Positions 1-7,420 are shown, counted from the stretch's first letter. The stretch: 14,622 bases of DNA from an uncultured Clostridia bacterium (GCA_946410505.1 CAMKAP010000026.1:1-14622), one strand, 5' to 3'. The notes: generated from the sequence alone by a model not told the origin. Numbers and translations: made by a program.

Positions 1-1
1 G

Positions 2-2053
2 TCTGATCAGAGCCTGGTTCCGGTAGATCTCTCTACCGGTGCTTGGCTGGGGCAAGGCGGCTGTTATCGAATGGAGCCCCTTGATTTGCCCGGAGACATC
101 CAGTTCTGCCGGGAAGGACAAATCTATTCCATGGATCATCCCTCCGTGGGAAAAACGATAGTTTATCGGGATGGTGAAGAGCTCTTCTCCTGCGAGGGCA
201 TGGCCTATTGCCTATCCAAGGGAGAAGAAGGCATTTGGCTTCAGGAAGATGAGAGGGACGGCGACACTTGGTTTTTCAACATGAAGCTCTATTCCTATGA
301 TGGAGAGCCTCAAAAGCAATTCCGGCTGGAAATGCCTCAGGACTGTTACCCGGGACGCATTGAGAACAGCAACGGACACATCTATTTGAACTGCAGCAAC
401 GCGATCCGTGTTTACGACTTGGAAGGTGAGCTGATCTGCTCGATCCCTCACGGCGAGTGGGAAGGCGAGCTGATCCTGGGCGGAGACGGTGAAGTCTATT
501 TCTTTGAGGAACAGGCCAGCGGCGGCACGATCAGCGCCATTGATACGGATCAATGCATGTTGACGGAGCAATTCGTCTATGACAAGGGATTCGTATGCGG
601 CGGCGACGCGGAGAGCCCCTTCCTTCAAATCCTGCCCGAAGGGCTGTTTCACATGGAGCTTGACGGTGAGACACGACCCATTGTGCTGTGGGACGAGTGT
701 CTGCTCAGCGTCAGCGGAATGCAGCAAGCGAAAGCGCTGGGTGATGGGCGATTCCTGCTGGGAGGAGCTTTCGCTCAAGCGATGCAGCTGGTGCCGTGCG
801 AGCCATCAGACATCAAGCCGAAAATCATGCTGACTCTTGCTGTCCTGCCCACACAGGACGCCCTGGATCGTGAGCTGGACCCTACCACCTATTATTCCGA
901 TGTGATCCAGAGCATCACGGCCTTCAACGCTGTAAATCCGGACTGCTATGTGAAGCTCCTGGATCTATCCGAGGGCGGCAGCCTCACAGCAGAGCAGGCA
1001 TTGACCAAGCTCAATACCGGGATCATCAGCGGCAGTGCGCCGGATATGCTGGTCTTGAACGGCAGCCTTTCTCCGTTTCCCTTCATCCGGCAGGGGCTAT
1101 TGCGAGATCTCACACAGGACTTGGAAGCAGATCCCGATCTGGGCGTGGAAGACATTGTCCTGGCGGATGCGATCCGCAACGACTGCGGCGGACTTTATGT
1201 GATGACGAACCGCTTTTCCATAGAAACGCGCCTTGGGCTGTGCAGTCGTTTTGGGGATGCCTGGGGCTGGAGCTTTGACGATTACCTGCGGATCGATGCC
1301 AAGACGCCCGAAGACCACATGGTGATCTACAACCTGACGCAGGACTACTTTCTGCGTATGAGTGTGACCAGATATCTGCGCCAGGCAATTGATTGGGAGA
1401 ACGGAACCTGTGATTTCAATAACCCCCAGTTTATCCGAACCCTGGAAGCCTGCCGGGACATGCGCGCAACGCCGGAGGACCCGGAAAACATGATCTTCGG
1501 CATGAACCTGATGGGCGATGGCGTACTTGTGACGGAGATGACCATGATTGATGGCGTAACGGCTCTTGCAAGCGAGAGCCGCCATGTTGGACAGCCTGTC
1601 TGCATCATCGGTTGGCCCACGACGGACGGAAGCTGTGGTTCTGATTTTGGAGTTTCCTATCCGATCGGCGTGATGAAGAACGGGGCACACCCGGAGCTTT
1701 GCTGGCACTTTCTGAAATACTGGCTGCTGCATCCGAATACGGATCCGCATATGGGTATTCCCAATGATCGGCCCCTGATGGAGAAGCTGATCGACGAGGC
1801 CAGACATATCGACCCGAACCAGGAGTGGTCTGACTGGTATGACGGGCTAAGAAGCCCTATGACCGAGGCGGAGATCACGCAGTTTCAGGAGCTGCTGCGG
1901 CGAATGGAGCATACGACCATGTACGACGAGACAGCGTTTGAGATCGTCAGCACGGAAATAGCCCCTTTCCTGGCAGGTCAGCGCAGCGCGGAGGAAACCG
2001 CCAGCATCATTCAAAGCCGGATGAGCATCTATGTTTCAGAGCAGAGTAAATAA
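2..2053 (+). CDS. Propeller-like + extracellular solute-binding protein, 5' partial
   Basis: The frame is open from base 2 with no stop, so the ATG at 71 is internal and the true start lies upstream; 683 residues are visible. Two halves can be seen. Residues 1 to about 271 are rich in short beta-strand and turn patterns with Gly/Asp turns (for example YDLEGEL, SAIDTD), which suggests a beta-propeller. Residues about 272-683 match family 1 extracellular solute-binding proteins and are paralogous to the two lipoproteins at 3904 and 5217. Shared features are FNAVNPD near the start of that half, ADPDL, a WENG motif, and the ending GQRSAEETASIIQSRMSIYV. By comparison with the 724-aa paralog, roughly 50 N-terminal residues, including the expected lipoprotein signal, are missing here. 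The protein is probably exported and membrane-anchored; the ligand is unknown. No permease gene is near. The fold of the first half is inferred from pattern only. Confidence 0.85.
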   Translation, partial: SDQSLVPVDLSTGAWLGQGGCYRMEPLDLPGDIQFCREGQIYSMDHPSVGKTIVYRDGEELFSCEGMAYCLSKGEEGIWLQEDERDGDTWFFNMKLYSYDGEPQKQFRLEMPQDCYPGRIENSNGHIYLNCSNAIRVYDLEGELICSIPHGEWEGELILGGDGEVYFFEEQASGGTISAIDTDQCMLTEQFVYDKGFVCGGDAESPFLQILPEGLFHMELDGETRPIVLWDECLLSVSGMQQAKALGDGRFLLGGAFAQAMQLVPCEPSDIKPKIMLTLAVLPTQDALDRELDPTTYYSDVIQSITAFNAVNPDCYVKLLDLSEGGSLTAEQALTKLNTGIISGSAPDMLVLNGSLSPFPFIRQGLLRDLTQDLEADPDLGVEDIVLADAIRNDCGGLYVMTNRFSIETRLGLCSRFGDAWGWSFDDYLRIDAKTPEDHMVIYNLTQDYFLRMSVTRYLRQAIDWENGTCDFNNPQFIRTLEACRDMRATPEDPENMIFGMNLMGDGVLVTEMTMIDGVTALASESRHVGQPVCIIGWPTTDGSCGSDFGVSYPIGVMKNGAHPELCWHFLKYWLLHPNTDPHMGIPNDRPLMEKLIDEARHIDPNQEWSDWYDGLRSPMTEAEITQFQELLRRMEHTTMYDETAFEIVSTEIAPFLAGQRSAEETASIIQSRMSIYVSEQSK

Positions 2054-2065
2054 ACACCTTTTAGA

Positions 2066-2103
2066 GCAACAAGCGGGAGCGATCCGTCGCTCCCGCTTGT
2101 TGC
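2066..2103. terminator. Bidirectional intrinsic terminator between convergent genes
   Basis: This is a perfect 17-bp inverted repeat (2066-2082 with 2087-2103) with a TCCG loop, 12 bases after the stop of the binding-protein gene and 9 bases beyond the 3' end of the convergent anti-sigma gene. The stem is GC-rich. The following tracts are only modestly T-rich on either strand (ATCTTTA on plus, TCTAAAAGG on minus), so termination strength is uncertain, but its position is ideal for stopping transcription from both sides. Confidence 0.8.
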
Positions 2104-2112
2104 ATCTTTACA

Positions 2113-3222
2113 TCATTTGTTTTCCCACAAAACCAGATCACCCAGGACGATCTGCTGTACATCAGTAATGTCAATCGCCCGTGGCCACCCGGTATACAGA
2201 CTGACCACGCCATCTTCATAGCGGGCGCTCAGCGCGCCATTGGTGACCATACTGCTGCCGTCGGAAAAGATGATCCGCGCGTTCATACAGATGCTGTCTT
2301 CCACCCGCAGCCAAGCTTTCTGCAGTTCAAGATCGCTGCCCGTATAAACAGCTTCAGCCGCCGGATAGCGAAGATGCCAGACACTGCTGATCGGTGTGAG
2401 CTCCAGACCGATCAGCTCGACCTCCTTGCCGCTTTCATCGTCTTTCCAGCTTACGCTTCCGAAATCGAAGCTGCGGCGATCCTCGTCTGTCGGCGTCAGC
2501 GAAACGCTGCCAAAGCTCCGTGTCGCTACATAGTCCTCGGCCAGAAACAGTTCAAGTTCTGCTGCGTCTGCACCGCTGCCTTCCAGAAAGTCCGCCAGCG
2601 ATTCTGAGAAAACATGGCAGCAAAGCGTCAGCGTCTGTGTTTCGGCGTCATAGGCGTCCCTTTGAACGAGTGCCCGGAGCGCCTCCGGGGTGTGTGCTGA
2701 GCTGCCCGGTCTGATCCAGGGATCGGCAAAGCCTTTCAGGTCTGAGCCCACGATCTGCCAGCGGAAAGAGATCGGCTGCTCGGGGTAGCCCGCTATCTCT
2801 TCCTCCGTTACCGGGGACACGTTGACATAGACCTCCTGAAACTCCCCATCGTTGATGGTCGAGAGCAGCACGACGCCAGGCGTAGATTCATCGGGGGTCT
2901 CATATTCCACATAGCTTTCCGTTTGGTGCTCGTTCAGATTCCTCTCTGTGCGCAGCTCCTGCTGCCGCGCCGCGTGGATGCTGCTGATCGCATAGGCTAC
3001 GATGCCAAGAGAAAGGAGCAGCGCCGCGGCAAAGGCGAAGGTAATGACCCGTCTGGAACGGATATGCACGATTTCTTTCTTCGGCTTGGCTGCTTTGCTT
3101 TCTGCTTCGATTTCGGCCAGCACCCGCGCTTTGACGCGCTCGGTCAGTTCTCTTTCTTCTTTTCCGATCATGAGTTCCTCCGCAGAGCAGTTTTCCACGA
3201 GATCAGCAATACTCAGCTTCAT
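2113..3222 (-). CDS. Membrane anti-sigma-type protein (cassette 1)
   Basis: This is a 369-aa protein with a cytoplasmic N-terminal part (1-57) rich in charged helical residues, a single transmembrane segment at about 58-79 (RRVITF then an Ala/Leu run ending in AYA), and an outer C-terminal domain of about 290 residues. I see no HxxxCxxC zinc-binding anti-sigma motif. The role as regulator of the sigma factor encoded just upstream is inferred from gene order, the 20-nt overlap and this topology. The start is ATG at 3222, with a purine-rich AAAGGGGG site 7 bases upstream. The outer domain is paralogous to that of the cassette 3 protein (11488-12540): both carry a conserved YVE(Y/F) region, LLST(I/M)N(D/N)G, a SPV motif and YD(A/P)ETQTLTL. 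The signal it senses is unknown. Confidence 0.8.
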   Translation of the reverse strand: MKLSIADLVENCSAEELMIGKEERELTERVKARVLAEIEAESKAAKPKKEIVHIRSRRVITFAFAAALLLSLGIVAYAISSIHAARQQELRTERNLNEHQTESYVEYETPDESTPGVVLLSTINDGEFQEVYVNVSPVTEEEIAGYPEQPISFRWQIVGSDLKGFADPWIRPGSSAHTPEALRALVQRDAYDAETQTLTLCCHVFSESLADFLEGSGADAAELELFLAEDYVATRSFGSVSLTPTDEDRRSFDFGSVSWKDDESGKEVELIGLELTPISSVWHLRYPAAEAVYTGSDLELQKAWLRVEDSICMNARIIFSDGSSMVTNGALSARYEDGVVSLYTGWPRAIDITDVQQIVLGDLVLWENK

Positions 3223-3760
3223 AGCAAAGCCCCCTTTCCACCAAACGTGTTTTCAGCTTTTCCCGACCCCGGGAGAGCCGGTTCCGGACGATGGACGGCT
3301 TTATGCCCATGGCGGCGGCAATCTCATCGGTCTTTTGATACAGGTAATAGTATCGCAGGAAAATGGAGCGATCCGGCTCTCCAAGAGAGTCTACCGCTTC
3401 CTTTGTCGCCTGAATGGCCTCCTGCCGTACGGCCTCGGTTTCGGGTCCATCCGCGATTAGCTCCAGGGCATCATCCTCCAACGGAAGATTCAGATGCAGC
3501 GCGCGGAGCTTATCTTTGGCGCGGTTTCGTGTCACGGCAGCGAGCCAGGGGCGGAGCTTGCCGTCTTCTATATCAGCGGCATTCTTCCAAAGAGATAAAA
3601 ACACATCGGCCACGACCTCCTCCACATCCTCTTCCTGCAGAGGCGGGTCGATGATATTCCTCACGATAGCGGCAATATAAGGAGTATACAACTCCATGAT
3701 CTCGCCCAAGGCTGCGCTTTCTCCATTTTGTAAGCGCCGCAGTAGCCTTGCTTCTTTCAA
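3203..3760 (-). CDS. ECF-type RNA polymerase sigma factor (sigma 1)
   Basis: This is a 185-aa sigma-70-family protein of ECF size. Region 2 spans about residues 23-87 (YTPYIAAIV, then EDVEEVVADVFLSLWK, then RPWLAAVTRNRAKDKLR). Region 4 spans about 121-173, with a helix-turn-helix around 144-169 (TDEIAAAMGIKPSIVRNRL). I chose the TTG at 3760 as the start. AAAGAGGGA lies 8 bases before it, and the translation then begins MKEARLLRRLQNG, a normal start for this family. The ATG at 3796 has no ribosome site and falls between the predicted -10 element and the start of transcription, while an ATG at 3955 would add 65 unrelated residues and cross the promoter. It overlaps the downstream membrane-protein gene by 20 nt, so the two are probably translationally coupled. 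Its N-terminus differs from the RSE(Q/R)AI type of the other three sigma factors here. Confidence 0.92.
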   Translation of the reverse strand: MKEARLLRRLQNGESAALGEIMELYTPYIAAIVRNIIDPPLQEEDVEEVVADVFLSLWKNAADIEDGKLRPWLAAVTRNRAKDKLRALHLNLPLEDDALELIADGPETEAVRQEAIQATKEAVDSLGEPDRSIFLRYYYLYQKTDEIAAAMGIKPSIVRNRLSRGREKLKTRLVERGLCYEAEYC

Positions 3761-3768
3761 CTCGAGAT

Positions 3769-3777
3769 TCCCTCTTT
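3769..3777 (-). promoter_or_regulatory. Ribosome binding site deciding the TTG start of sigma 1
   Basis: AAAGAGGGA on the minus strand lies 8 bases before the TTG at 3760. Neither of the two upstream in-frame ATG codons (3796 and 3955) has a comparable site, so this motif decides the start. Confidence 0.7.
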
Positions 3778-3796
3778 CTATATGATCTCTCACCAT

Positions 3797-3828
3797 TAAG
3801 AACGCGCGCACCCGGCATTTTGTCGCAC
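3797..3828 (-). promoter_or_regulatory. ECF-type promoter for sigma 1 operon
   Basis: Reading on the minus strand, GTGCGACAAA is followed after 13 bases by GCGTTCTTA, then three bases, then GTGA. The same two blocks with the same spacing stand in mirror orientation 21 bases away in front of the divergent lipoprotein gene. Block spacing fits the -35 and -10 elements of ECF sigma factors, with GAC as the likely -35 core and CGTTCT as the -10 region. Autoregulation by sigma 1 is inferred. Confidence 0.65.
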
Positions 3829-3859
3829 AGGAAAAAATAAAAATTTTTCGTGCGACAAA
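3819..3859. repeat. Inverted repeat at the centre of the divergent promoter region
   Basis: The arms TTTGTCGCAC (3819-3828) and GTGCGACAAA (3850-3859) are perfectly complementary, and inner arms GAAAAA (3831-3836) and TTTTTC (3844-3849) extend the symmetry with a 2-base bulge. A further outer pair, TAAGAACGCG (3797-3806) and CGCGTTCTTA (3872-3881), is also perfectly complementary. The symmetry is explained by two head-to-head promoter copies around an A/T-rich core. Confidence 0.85.
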
Positions 3860-3881
3860 GCCTTCTGATGCCGCGTTCTTA
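3850..3881 (+). promoter_or_regulatory. ECF-type promoter for the 415-aa lipoprotein gene
   Basis: GTGCGACAAA (3850-3859), 13 bases, GCGTTCTTA (3873-3881), three bases, then GTGAAAGGAGG. Both blocks and the spacer length are identical to those of the divergent sigma 1 promoter. The predicted transcript would begin near the GTGA, so the leader is only about 15 bases and the ribosome site lies almost at its 5' end. Confidence 0.65.
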
Positions 3882-3903
3882 TGCGTGAAAGGAGGTCGTA
3901 AAC

Positions 3904-5151
3904 ATGACCAGAAAGATCCTATGTCTGATTCTTTCGCTCTCCATGATACTCTCATTGGCCGCCTGCAGCAAGCAGAGCGAAAAGCCAGTGGCCGCCGATC
4001 CCGGCGAAAGCGTGCCGGAACCGCTGGAAACGTCCTTGCCCGTCTCCCCGCTGCCGGAGGAGGAAAAAACGGTGATCACACTGGCGACCGCTTATGTGGA
4101 TGGGCCGCTGTACACCATGATCCGGCAGTTCAACGAGCAAAGCCCTGACTGCCGGGTGGAAACCCGCGTATACGAATTCGGGTCCTGGGACAAGCTGCGC
4201 GTGGAGATTATGGCCGGGCAAGGACCGGATATGATCGACACGGTTTCTCTCGCGCTGGGCGGCGAGCAGTCGTTGTATCTGGAAGATTTGTTGCCTTTTC
4301 TTGAGCGCGACCCGGAGCTTTCCGCGGATGACTTCATCCCCGCCGTACTGGAGGCCATGACGGAAGACGGCAAGCTCTATACGCTCACGCCGTCTTTCTT
4401 CCTCAGTGCGGTACTGGATTATGATGGCGCGGCACAGTCGGGCTTGAGCTTTGAGGAATATGAAAAAGCTCTTGGCCCGGCCCCTGATGTGGACGACGTT
4501 TTTCCGGTTCCCGGTGCTATGCAGAACTTCCGTGAGGCCTTCCCTGTGATCGAAAACGACGTGGTGAACGGAAATGACGTGGATACGGCAGTTCTGAGAG
4601 GATGGCTGCAGTTTTGCAAGGACGCGCCGAGCCTGGGTGTCCGGCACGAAGAGATCGGCGCCTGCGGACGGCTTCCGGCCATTCGCACCTATATCTCCGA
4701 TGACGCCGAGCTGGTCGGCTGGCCCGCGCAGAAAAGCAGCGGCTTTTATGTCATGCAGGGAGCGGGTTTCTTTAACACCGGTATGCTGGCTGACAGCACG
4801 CACAAGGAGGAAGCCTGGCGCTTCATGCGCTACGCTCTCTTCACCTATTACGGCGACATCTTTGGCCGGGACGCACCTGGCGGCTTCGACGATTTTCCGG
4901 TGCTGAAGGATCTCTTTGAGGCGCATCTGCAAAAGGGACTTGAAGATCAGGACTATCCGATTACCGAGCAGGACGCACAGCGCCTGCGGGAGATCGTCTA
5001 CGGGATCGACGTCCCAAGTTTCAAGCACGAAGGACTTCTGACAGTATTATTGCCGCTGGCCGAAGCCTACTTTTCAGGACAGCGCAATCTGGATGAAACG
5101 GTCACGCAGATGGAGTCGAAGATCCGTCTGTATGTGGCCGAGCATGACTGA
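3904..5151 (+). CDS. Extracellular solute-binding lipoprotein, compact form
   Basis: This is a 415-aa exported lipoprotein. Residues 1-21 form a type II signal peptide with a lipobox ending LAAC (Cys21), followed by a Pro/Glu-rich linker to about residue 54 and then a family 1 solute-binding domain to the end. Motifs shared with the two larger paralogs include FNEQSPD, DMID, LLPFLERDPELS, DDFIPAVLEAM, GKLYTLTP, WLQFCKDAPS, EEAWRFMRY and the C-terminal GQRNLDETVTQMESKIRLYV. It has no propeller-like half, and a segment in the middle of the binding domain (around residues 220-280) is shorter than in the paralogs. The start is ATG at 3904, with AAAGGAGG 8 bases upstream. It is divergent from the sigma 1 operon and shares its promoter motif, so it is a likely sigma 1 target. 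Ligand and partner permease are unknown. Confidence 0.9.
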   Translation: MTRKILCLILSLSMILSLAACSKQSEKPVAADPGESVPEPLETSLPVSPLPEEEKTVITLATAYVDGPLYTMIRQFNEQSPDCRVETRVYEFGSWDKLRVEIMAGQGPDMIDTVSLALGGEQSLYLEDLLPFLERDPELSADDFIPAVLEAMTEDGKLYTLTPSFFLSAVLDYDGAAQSGLSFEEYEKALGPAPDVDDVFPVPGAMQNFREAFPVIENDVVNGNDVDTAVLRGWLQFCKDAPSLGVRHEEIGACGRLPAIRTYISDDAELVGWPAQKSSGFYVMQGAGFFNTGMLADSTHKEEAWRFMRYALFTYYGDIFGRDAPGGFDDFPVLKDLFEAHLQKGLEDQDYPITEQDAQRLREIVYGIDVPSFKHEGLLTVLLPLAEAYFSGQRNLDETVTQMESKIRLYVAEHD

Positions 5152-5155
5152 AGCG

Positions 5156-5168
5156 ACAAATGATTTGT
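5156..5168. repeat. Short perfect palindrome overlapping a promoter
   Basis: ACAAATGATTTGT is a 13-base palindrome with a single central base. It overlaps the predicted -35 block of the next gene and lies 5 bases after the previous stop codon. It could be a repressor operator, but 6-bp arms can also arise by chance. Confidence 0.35.
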
Positions 5169-5196
5169 AACCAAAGCACGAAAAAAAGCGTTTATA
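5165..5196 (+). promoter_or_regulatory. ECF-type promoter for the 724-aa lipoprotein gene
   Basis: TTGTAACCAA (5165-5174), 13 bases, GCGTTTATA (5188-5196), three bases, then GTGAAGGAG. Spacing and the downstream GTGA-plus-ribosome-site arrangement match the sigma 1 promoter pair. The -10 block differs in two of nine positions, and the -35 block keeps the central AAC. Recognition by sigma 1 or a paralog is inferred. Confidence 0.5.
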
Positions 5197-5216
5197 TAAG
5201 TGAAGGAGTTTCTGCT

Positions 5217-7391
5217 ATGAGCAAAAAACTGATTTGCATGCTTCTTGCATGCCTGATGATACTCTCCCTTTCCGCCTGCGGCAAGCAGACGGAACAGCCT
5301 GCCGAACTGGTCGTCGAGGGGAACGCCGTTCCCGGCTACATCCCCTCGGAAATCTCCGCCCCCAAAGAGCTCGGCAGGGTAAACAGCGAATGGGATGCGC
5401 AAGGAGACACGCTGTTCCTCTCCGGCTACACGGGCGAAGCCCTGATCGGCTGCTATGATACCGTAAACGACGATTGGACGCTGCTTACCTATGACAGCAA
5501 CGCGATCCCCGGTTCCGTTGCGCTGCGTGGTCTGTCCGTCTCGGGCAATGCGGTCTGGGCGCTGTTGGAGAGCCGAACCGAGCAGTCGATGGAGTCTCAA
5601 TATTGGATGTACTTCTGCGACAGAACGCAGGGCAGCACCGGCAGCGTACAGGTGATCCCATTTTCGGGTGGCGAGTCAACAGAGGCTTCCGGTCTGTATT
5701 TTTCGGGAATCCTTGCTTTAGATGAAAACCGGGCGATCCTCTGCGCCGGTGAACAGGGCTATGTCGTAGACCGAGAGATGAATCTGCAGCAGAAGTTAGA
5801 TCTGCAGGGCACTGTCTTTCAAAGCAGCCTACGCTCCGGAACGGAGCGCCTGTATCACACGGGGCACATGGAAGGGCAGAACTATGTCGTGGGCACCTGC
5901 AGCTTTTCCCCTGAAACCCTGAGCTTCAGTCCCGCGCGGGAGCTGGAGTTTGCAGGCAGCTTTTTCAGTGAAAACGGCCGCTGGCTCAACAGCGTGGATG
6001 GTACGGTCTGTGAGATCGACCCGGAGAGCGGTGCGGTAAAGGAACGGCTTTTCCGCTGGATCGACGTGGCATTGAGCTATGCCAGCAAGGGTGGGTATGC
6101 GCTGTTTGAAAACAGCGCCGGGGACTTTTTCTATCCTGTCATGGATGGAAAATCCGTGATCAAAGTTACGCAAGGAATGATCAAGGAGCGGCAGACGCTC
6201 GTTCTGGGCAGCTTTGGCGGTGCGCAGGCTGGCTTTTTGATAGATCCGGAAACCGGCATTTCCCGTGACCTGCTGGACGCCGTGATCCGCTTCAACAATA
6301 CGAATCCCGACTACAAGGTGGAGATCCAGAAGCTCGATTTCGACGCTGAAGGACAGCGAGACAAGCGCCTCATTGAGCTTGCCACAGGCAGCGGCATCGA
6401 CATTCTGGACACCGCCGGACTGCCGGAGCTCAGTCTGGACAGTGGTCTGCTCCTGGATATGCTTCCGTATCTTGATGCAGACCCTGACCTGAGCCGGGAG
6501 GATTTCATTCAGCCCCTGCTGAACGCCATGCTGAAAAACGGCAGGCTCTATGAACTGACTGCGCGGGTCACTCTCATCGGCTTTGCCGCGCACCCGGATC
6601 GCTTCCCAGGACGCGACGCCTGGACGGTGGAGGAAGCGACAGAGCAGATGCGGGAAATGCCGGACAACTGGCAGCTTTTCCCCTCATGGCAGGACCGGGA
6701 GGTTCTTCTGGACATGCTGGCCAAGATGGCCACGGCGGAGTTCGTGGATTGGGAAAACGGCAGCAGTTCCTTCGACAGCCCGGAATTCAAGGCATGGTTG
6801 CAGCTCGTGAAGGACGCGCCTTACAGTGCCGAATATACTGAAGATCCGCAGCTTCTCTATATGAGCTGGGATCTTGCCGCGAACACCGGGGCGACGATCC
6901 GCATGGCGCTGCAGGACGATTACGTTTATTGCGGCTTCCCCGGCACGAGCGGCAGCGGCTGTTATTTCATCCAGCTCGGAACCGGCCCGGATCAATTTCG
7001 GACAACGGCAGGCGCGGCGACGCGCCTCGGCATTATGGCTTCCTCTCAGCACCCGGACGGCGCGTGGCAGCTCATCCGTCTGCTGCTGACAAACGCCGCG
7101 GAGAGTGATATCATGAACGGAATTCCCGTGCTGCAAAGCAGCTTTGAGGCCGCTTTGCAGGCAAGCATCTCGGATCAGATCGTGCAGGGCTTTGATAACT
7201 TCAACGCCGACGACGCGCAAAGACTGCGGGAGCTTGTGTATGCGACGGACAAGCTGGTGCGCTGCGACGAAACGCTGCTTGACATGATCAAGACGAACGC
7301 GCGGGCCTATTTCGGCGGCCAGATCAGCCTTGACGAGGCAGCCGACCGTATCCAAAGCAGCGCAAGGCTCTACGTCGCCGAACAGGGCTGA
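5217..7391 (+). CDS. Lipoprotein with propeller-like domain fused to solute-binding domain
   Basis: This is a 724-aa exported lipoprotein. The signal peptide ends in the lipobox LSAC with Cys21. Residues about 25-320 contain repeated strand-turn units (such as GDTLFLSGY, NAVWALLE, ENRAILCAGEQGYVVD, GTVCEIDPESG), which resemble beta-propeller blades. From about residue 326 a family 1 solute-binding domain follows, with FNNTNPD, LPYLDADPDLS, EDFIQPLLNAM, GRLYELT, VDWENG, WLQLVKDAP and the ending ISLDEAADRIQSSARLYV. I chose the ATG at 5217 because GAAGGAG lies 8 bases before it and the signal peptide begins there; the in-frame ATG at 5160 is upstream of the predicted promoter. It follows the compact paralog by 65 bases with its own promoter. 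The closest architecture in the window is the gene at 2-2053. Its ligand is unknown; no transport partner is encoded nearby. Confidence 0.9.
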   Translation: MSKKLICMLLACLMILSLSACGKQTEQPAELVVEGNAVPGYIPSEISAPKELGRVNSEWDAQGDTLFLSGYTGEALIGCYDTVNDDWTLLTYDSNAIPGSVALRGLSVSGNAVWALLESRTEQSMESQYWMYFCDRTQGSTGSVQVIPFSGGESTEASGLYFSGILALDENRAILCAGEQGYVVDREMNLQQKLDLQGTVFQSSLRSGTERLYHTGHMEGQNYVVGTCSFSPETLSFSPARELEFAGSFFSENGRWLNSVDGTVCEIDPESGAVKERLFRWIDVALSYASKGGYALFENSAGDFFYPVMDGKSVIKVTQGMIKERQTLVLGSFGGAQAGFLIDPETGISRDLLDAVIRFNNTNPDYKVEIQKLDFDAEGQRDKRLIELATGSGIDILDTAGLPELSLDSGLLLDMLPYLDADPDLSREDFIQPLLNAMLKNGRLYELTARVTLIGFAAHPDRFPGRDAWTVEEATEQMREMPDNWQLFPSWQDREVLLDMLAKMATAEFVDWENGSSSFDSPEFKAWLQLVKDAPYSAEYTEDPQLLYMSWDLAANTGATIRMALQDDYVYCGFPGTSGSGCYFIQLGTGPDQFRTTAGAATRLGIMASSQHPDGAWQLIRLLLTNAAESDIMNGIPVLQSSFEAALQASISDQIVQGFDNFNADDAQRLRELVYATDKLVRCDETLLDMIKTNARAYFGGQISLDEAADRIQSSARLYVAEQG

Positions 7392-7420
7392 GACGTTAAG
7401 AAAGCTTAAGGGACAGTCTC
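7390..7420. repeat. Weak composite dyad after the lipoprotein gene
   Basis: GAGAC (7390-7394) pairs with GTCTC (7416-7420), and inside it TTAAG (7396-7400) pairs with CTTAA (7405-7409) around an AAAG loop. It lacks a T-run, so it is a poor terminator. It overlaps the -35 region of the next promoter and could be an operator. The evidence is weak. Confidence 0.3.

Noticed and set aside
71..73. ATG at 71 as the start of the first gene
   Set aside because: The frame is open to the window edge, there is no ribosome site, and a signal peptide is missing compared with the paralog.
1097..1807. Open frame on the minus strand opposite the first binding-protein gene
   Set aside because: It is a shadow frame of a recognisable solute-binding domain, without a ribosome site or plausible protein features.
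2923..3654. Open frame on the plus strand across the sigma 1 and anti-sigma 1 genes
   Set aside because: It is antisense to two well-supported genes, with a Pro/Arg-rich product lacking any domain.
3819..3859. Hairpin read as a transcription terminator
   Set aside because: It sits between divergent genes with no transcript to end there, and the symmetry is explained by two facing promoter copies.
3952..5028. Long open frame on the minus strand opposite the 415-aa lipoprotein
   Set aside because: It is fully antisense to a gene with a clear signal peptide, ribosome site and paralogs. The translation is rich in Arg/His and has no family resemblance.
5829..6593. Open frame on the minus strand inside the 724-aa lipoprotein gene
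   Set aside because: It is antisense to conserved motifs shared by the paralogs, and its composition is typical of a shadow frame.
6684..7355. Open frame on the minus strand in the 3' part of the 724-aa lipoprotein gene
   Set aside because: It is antisense to the conserved solute-binding domain, with no ribosome site or known motif.
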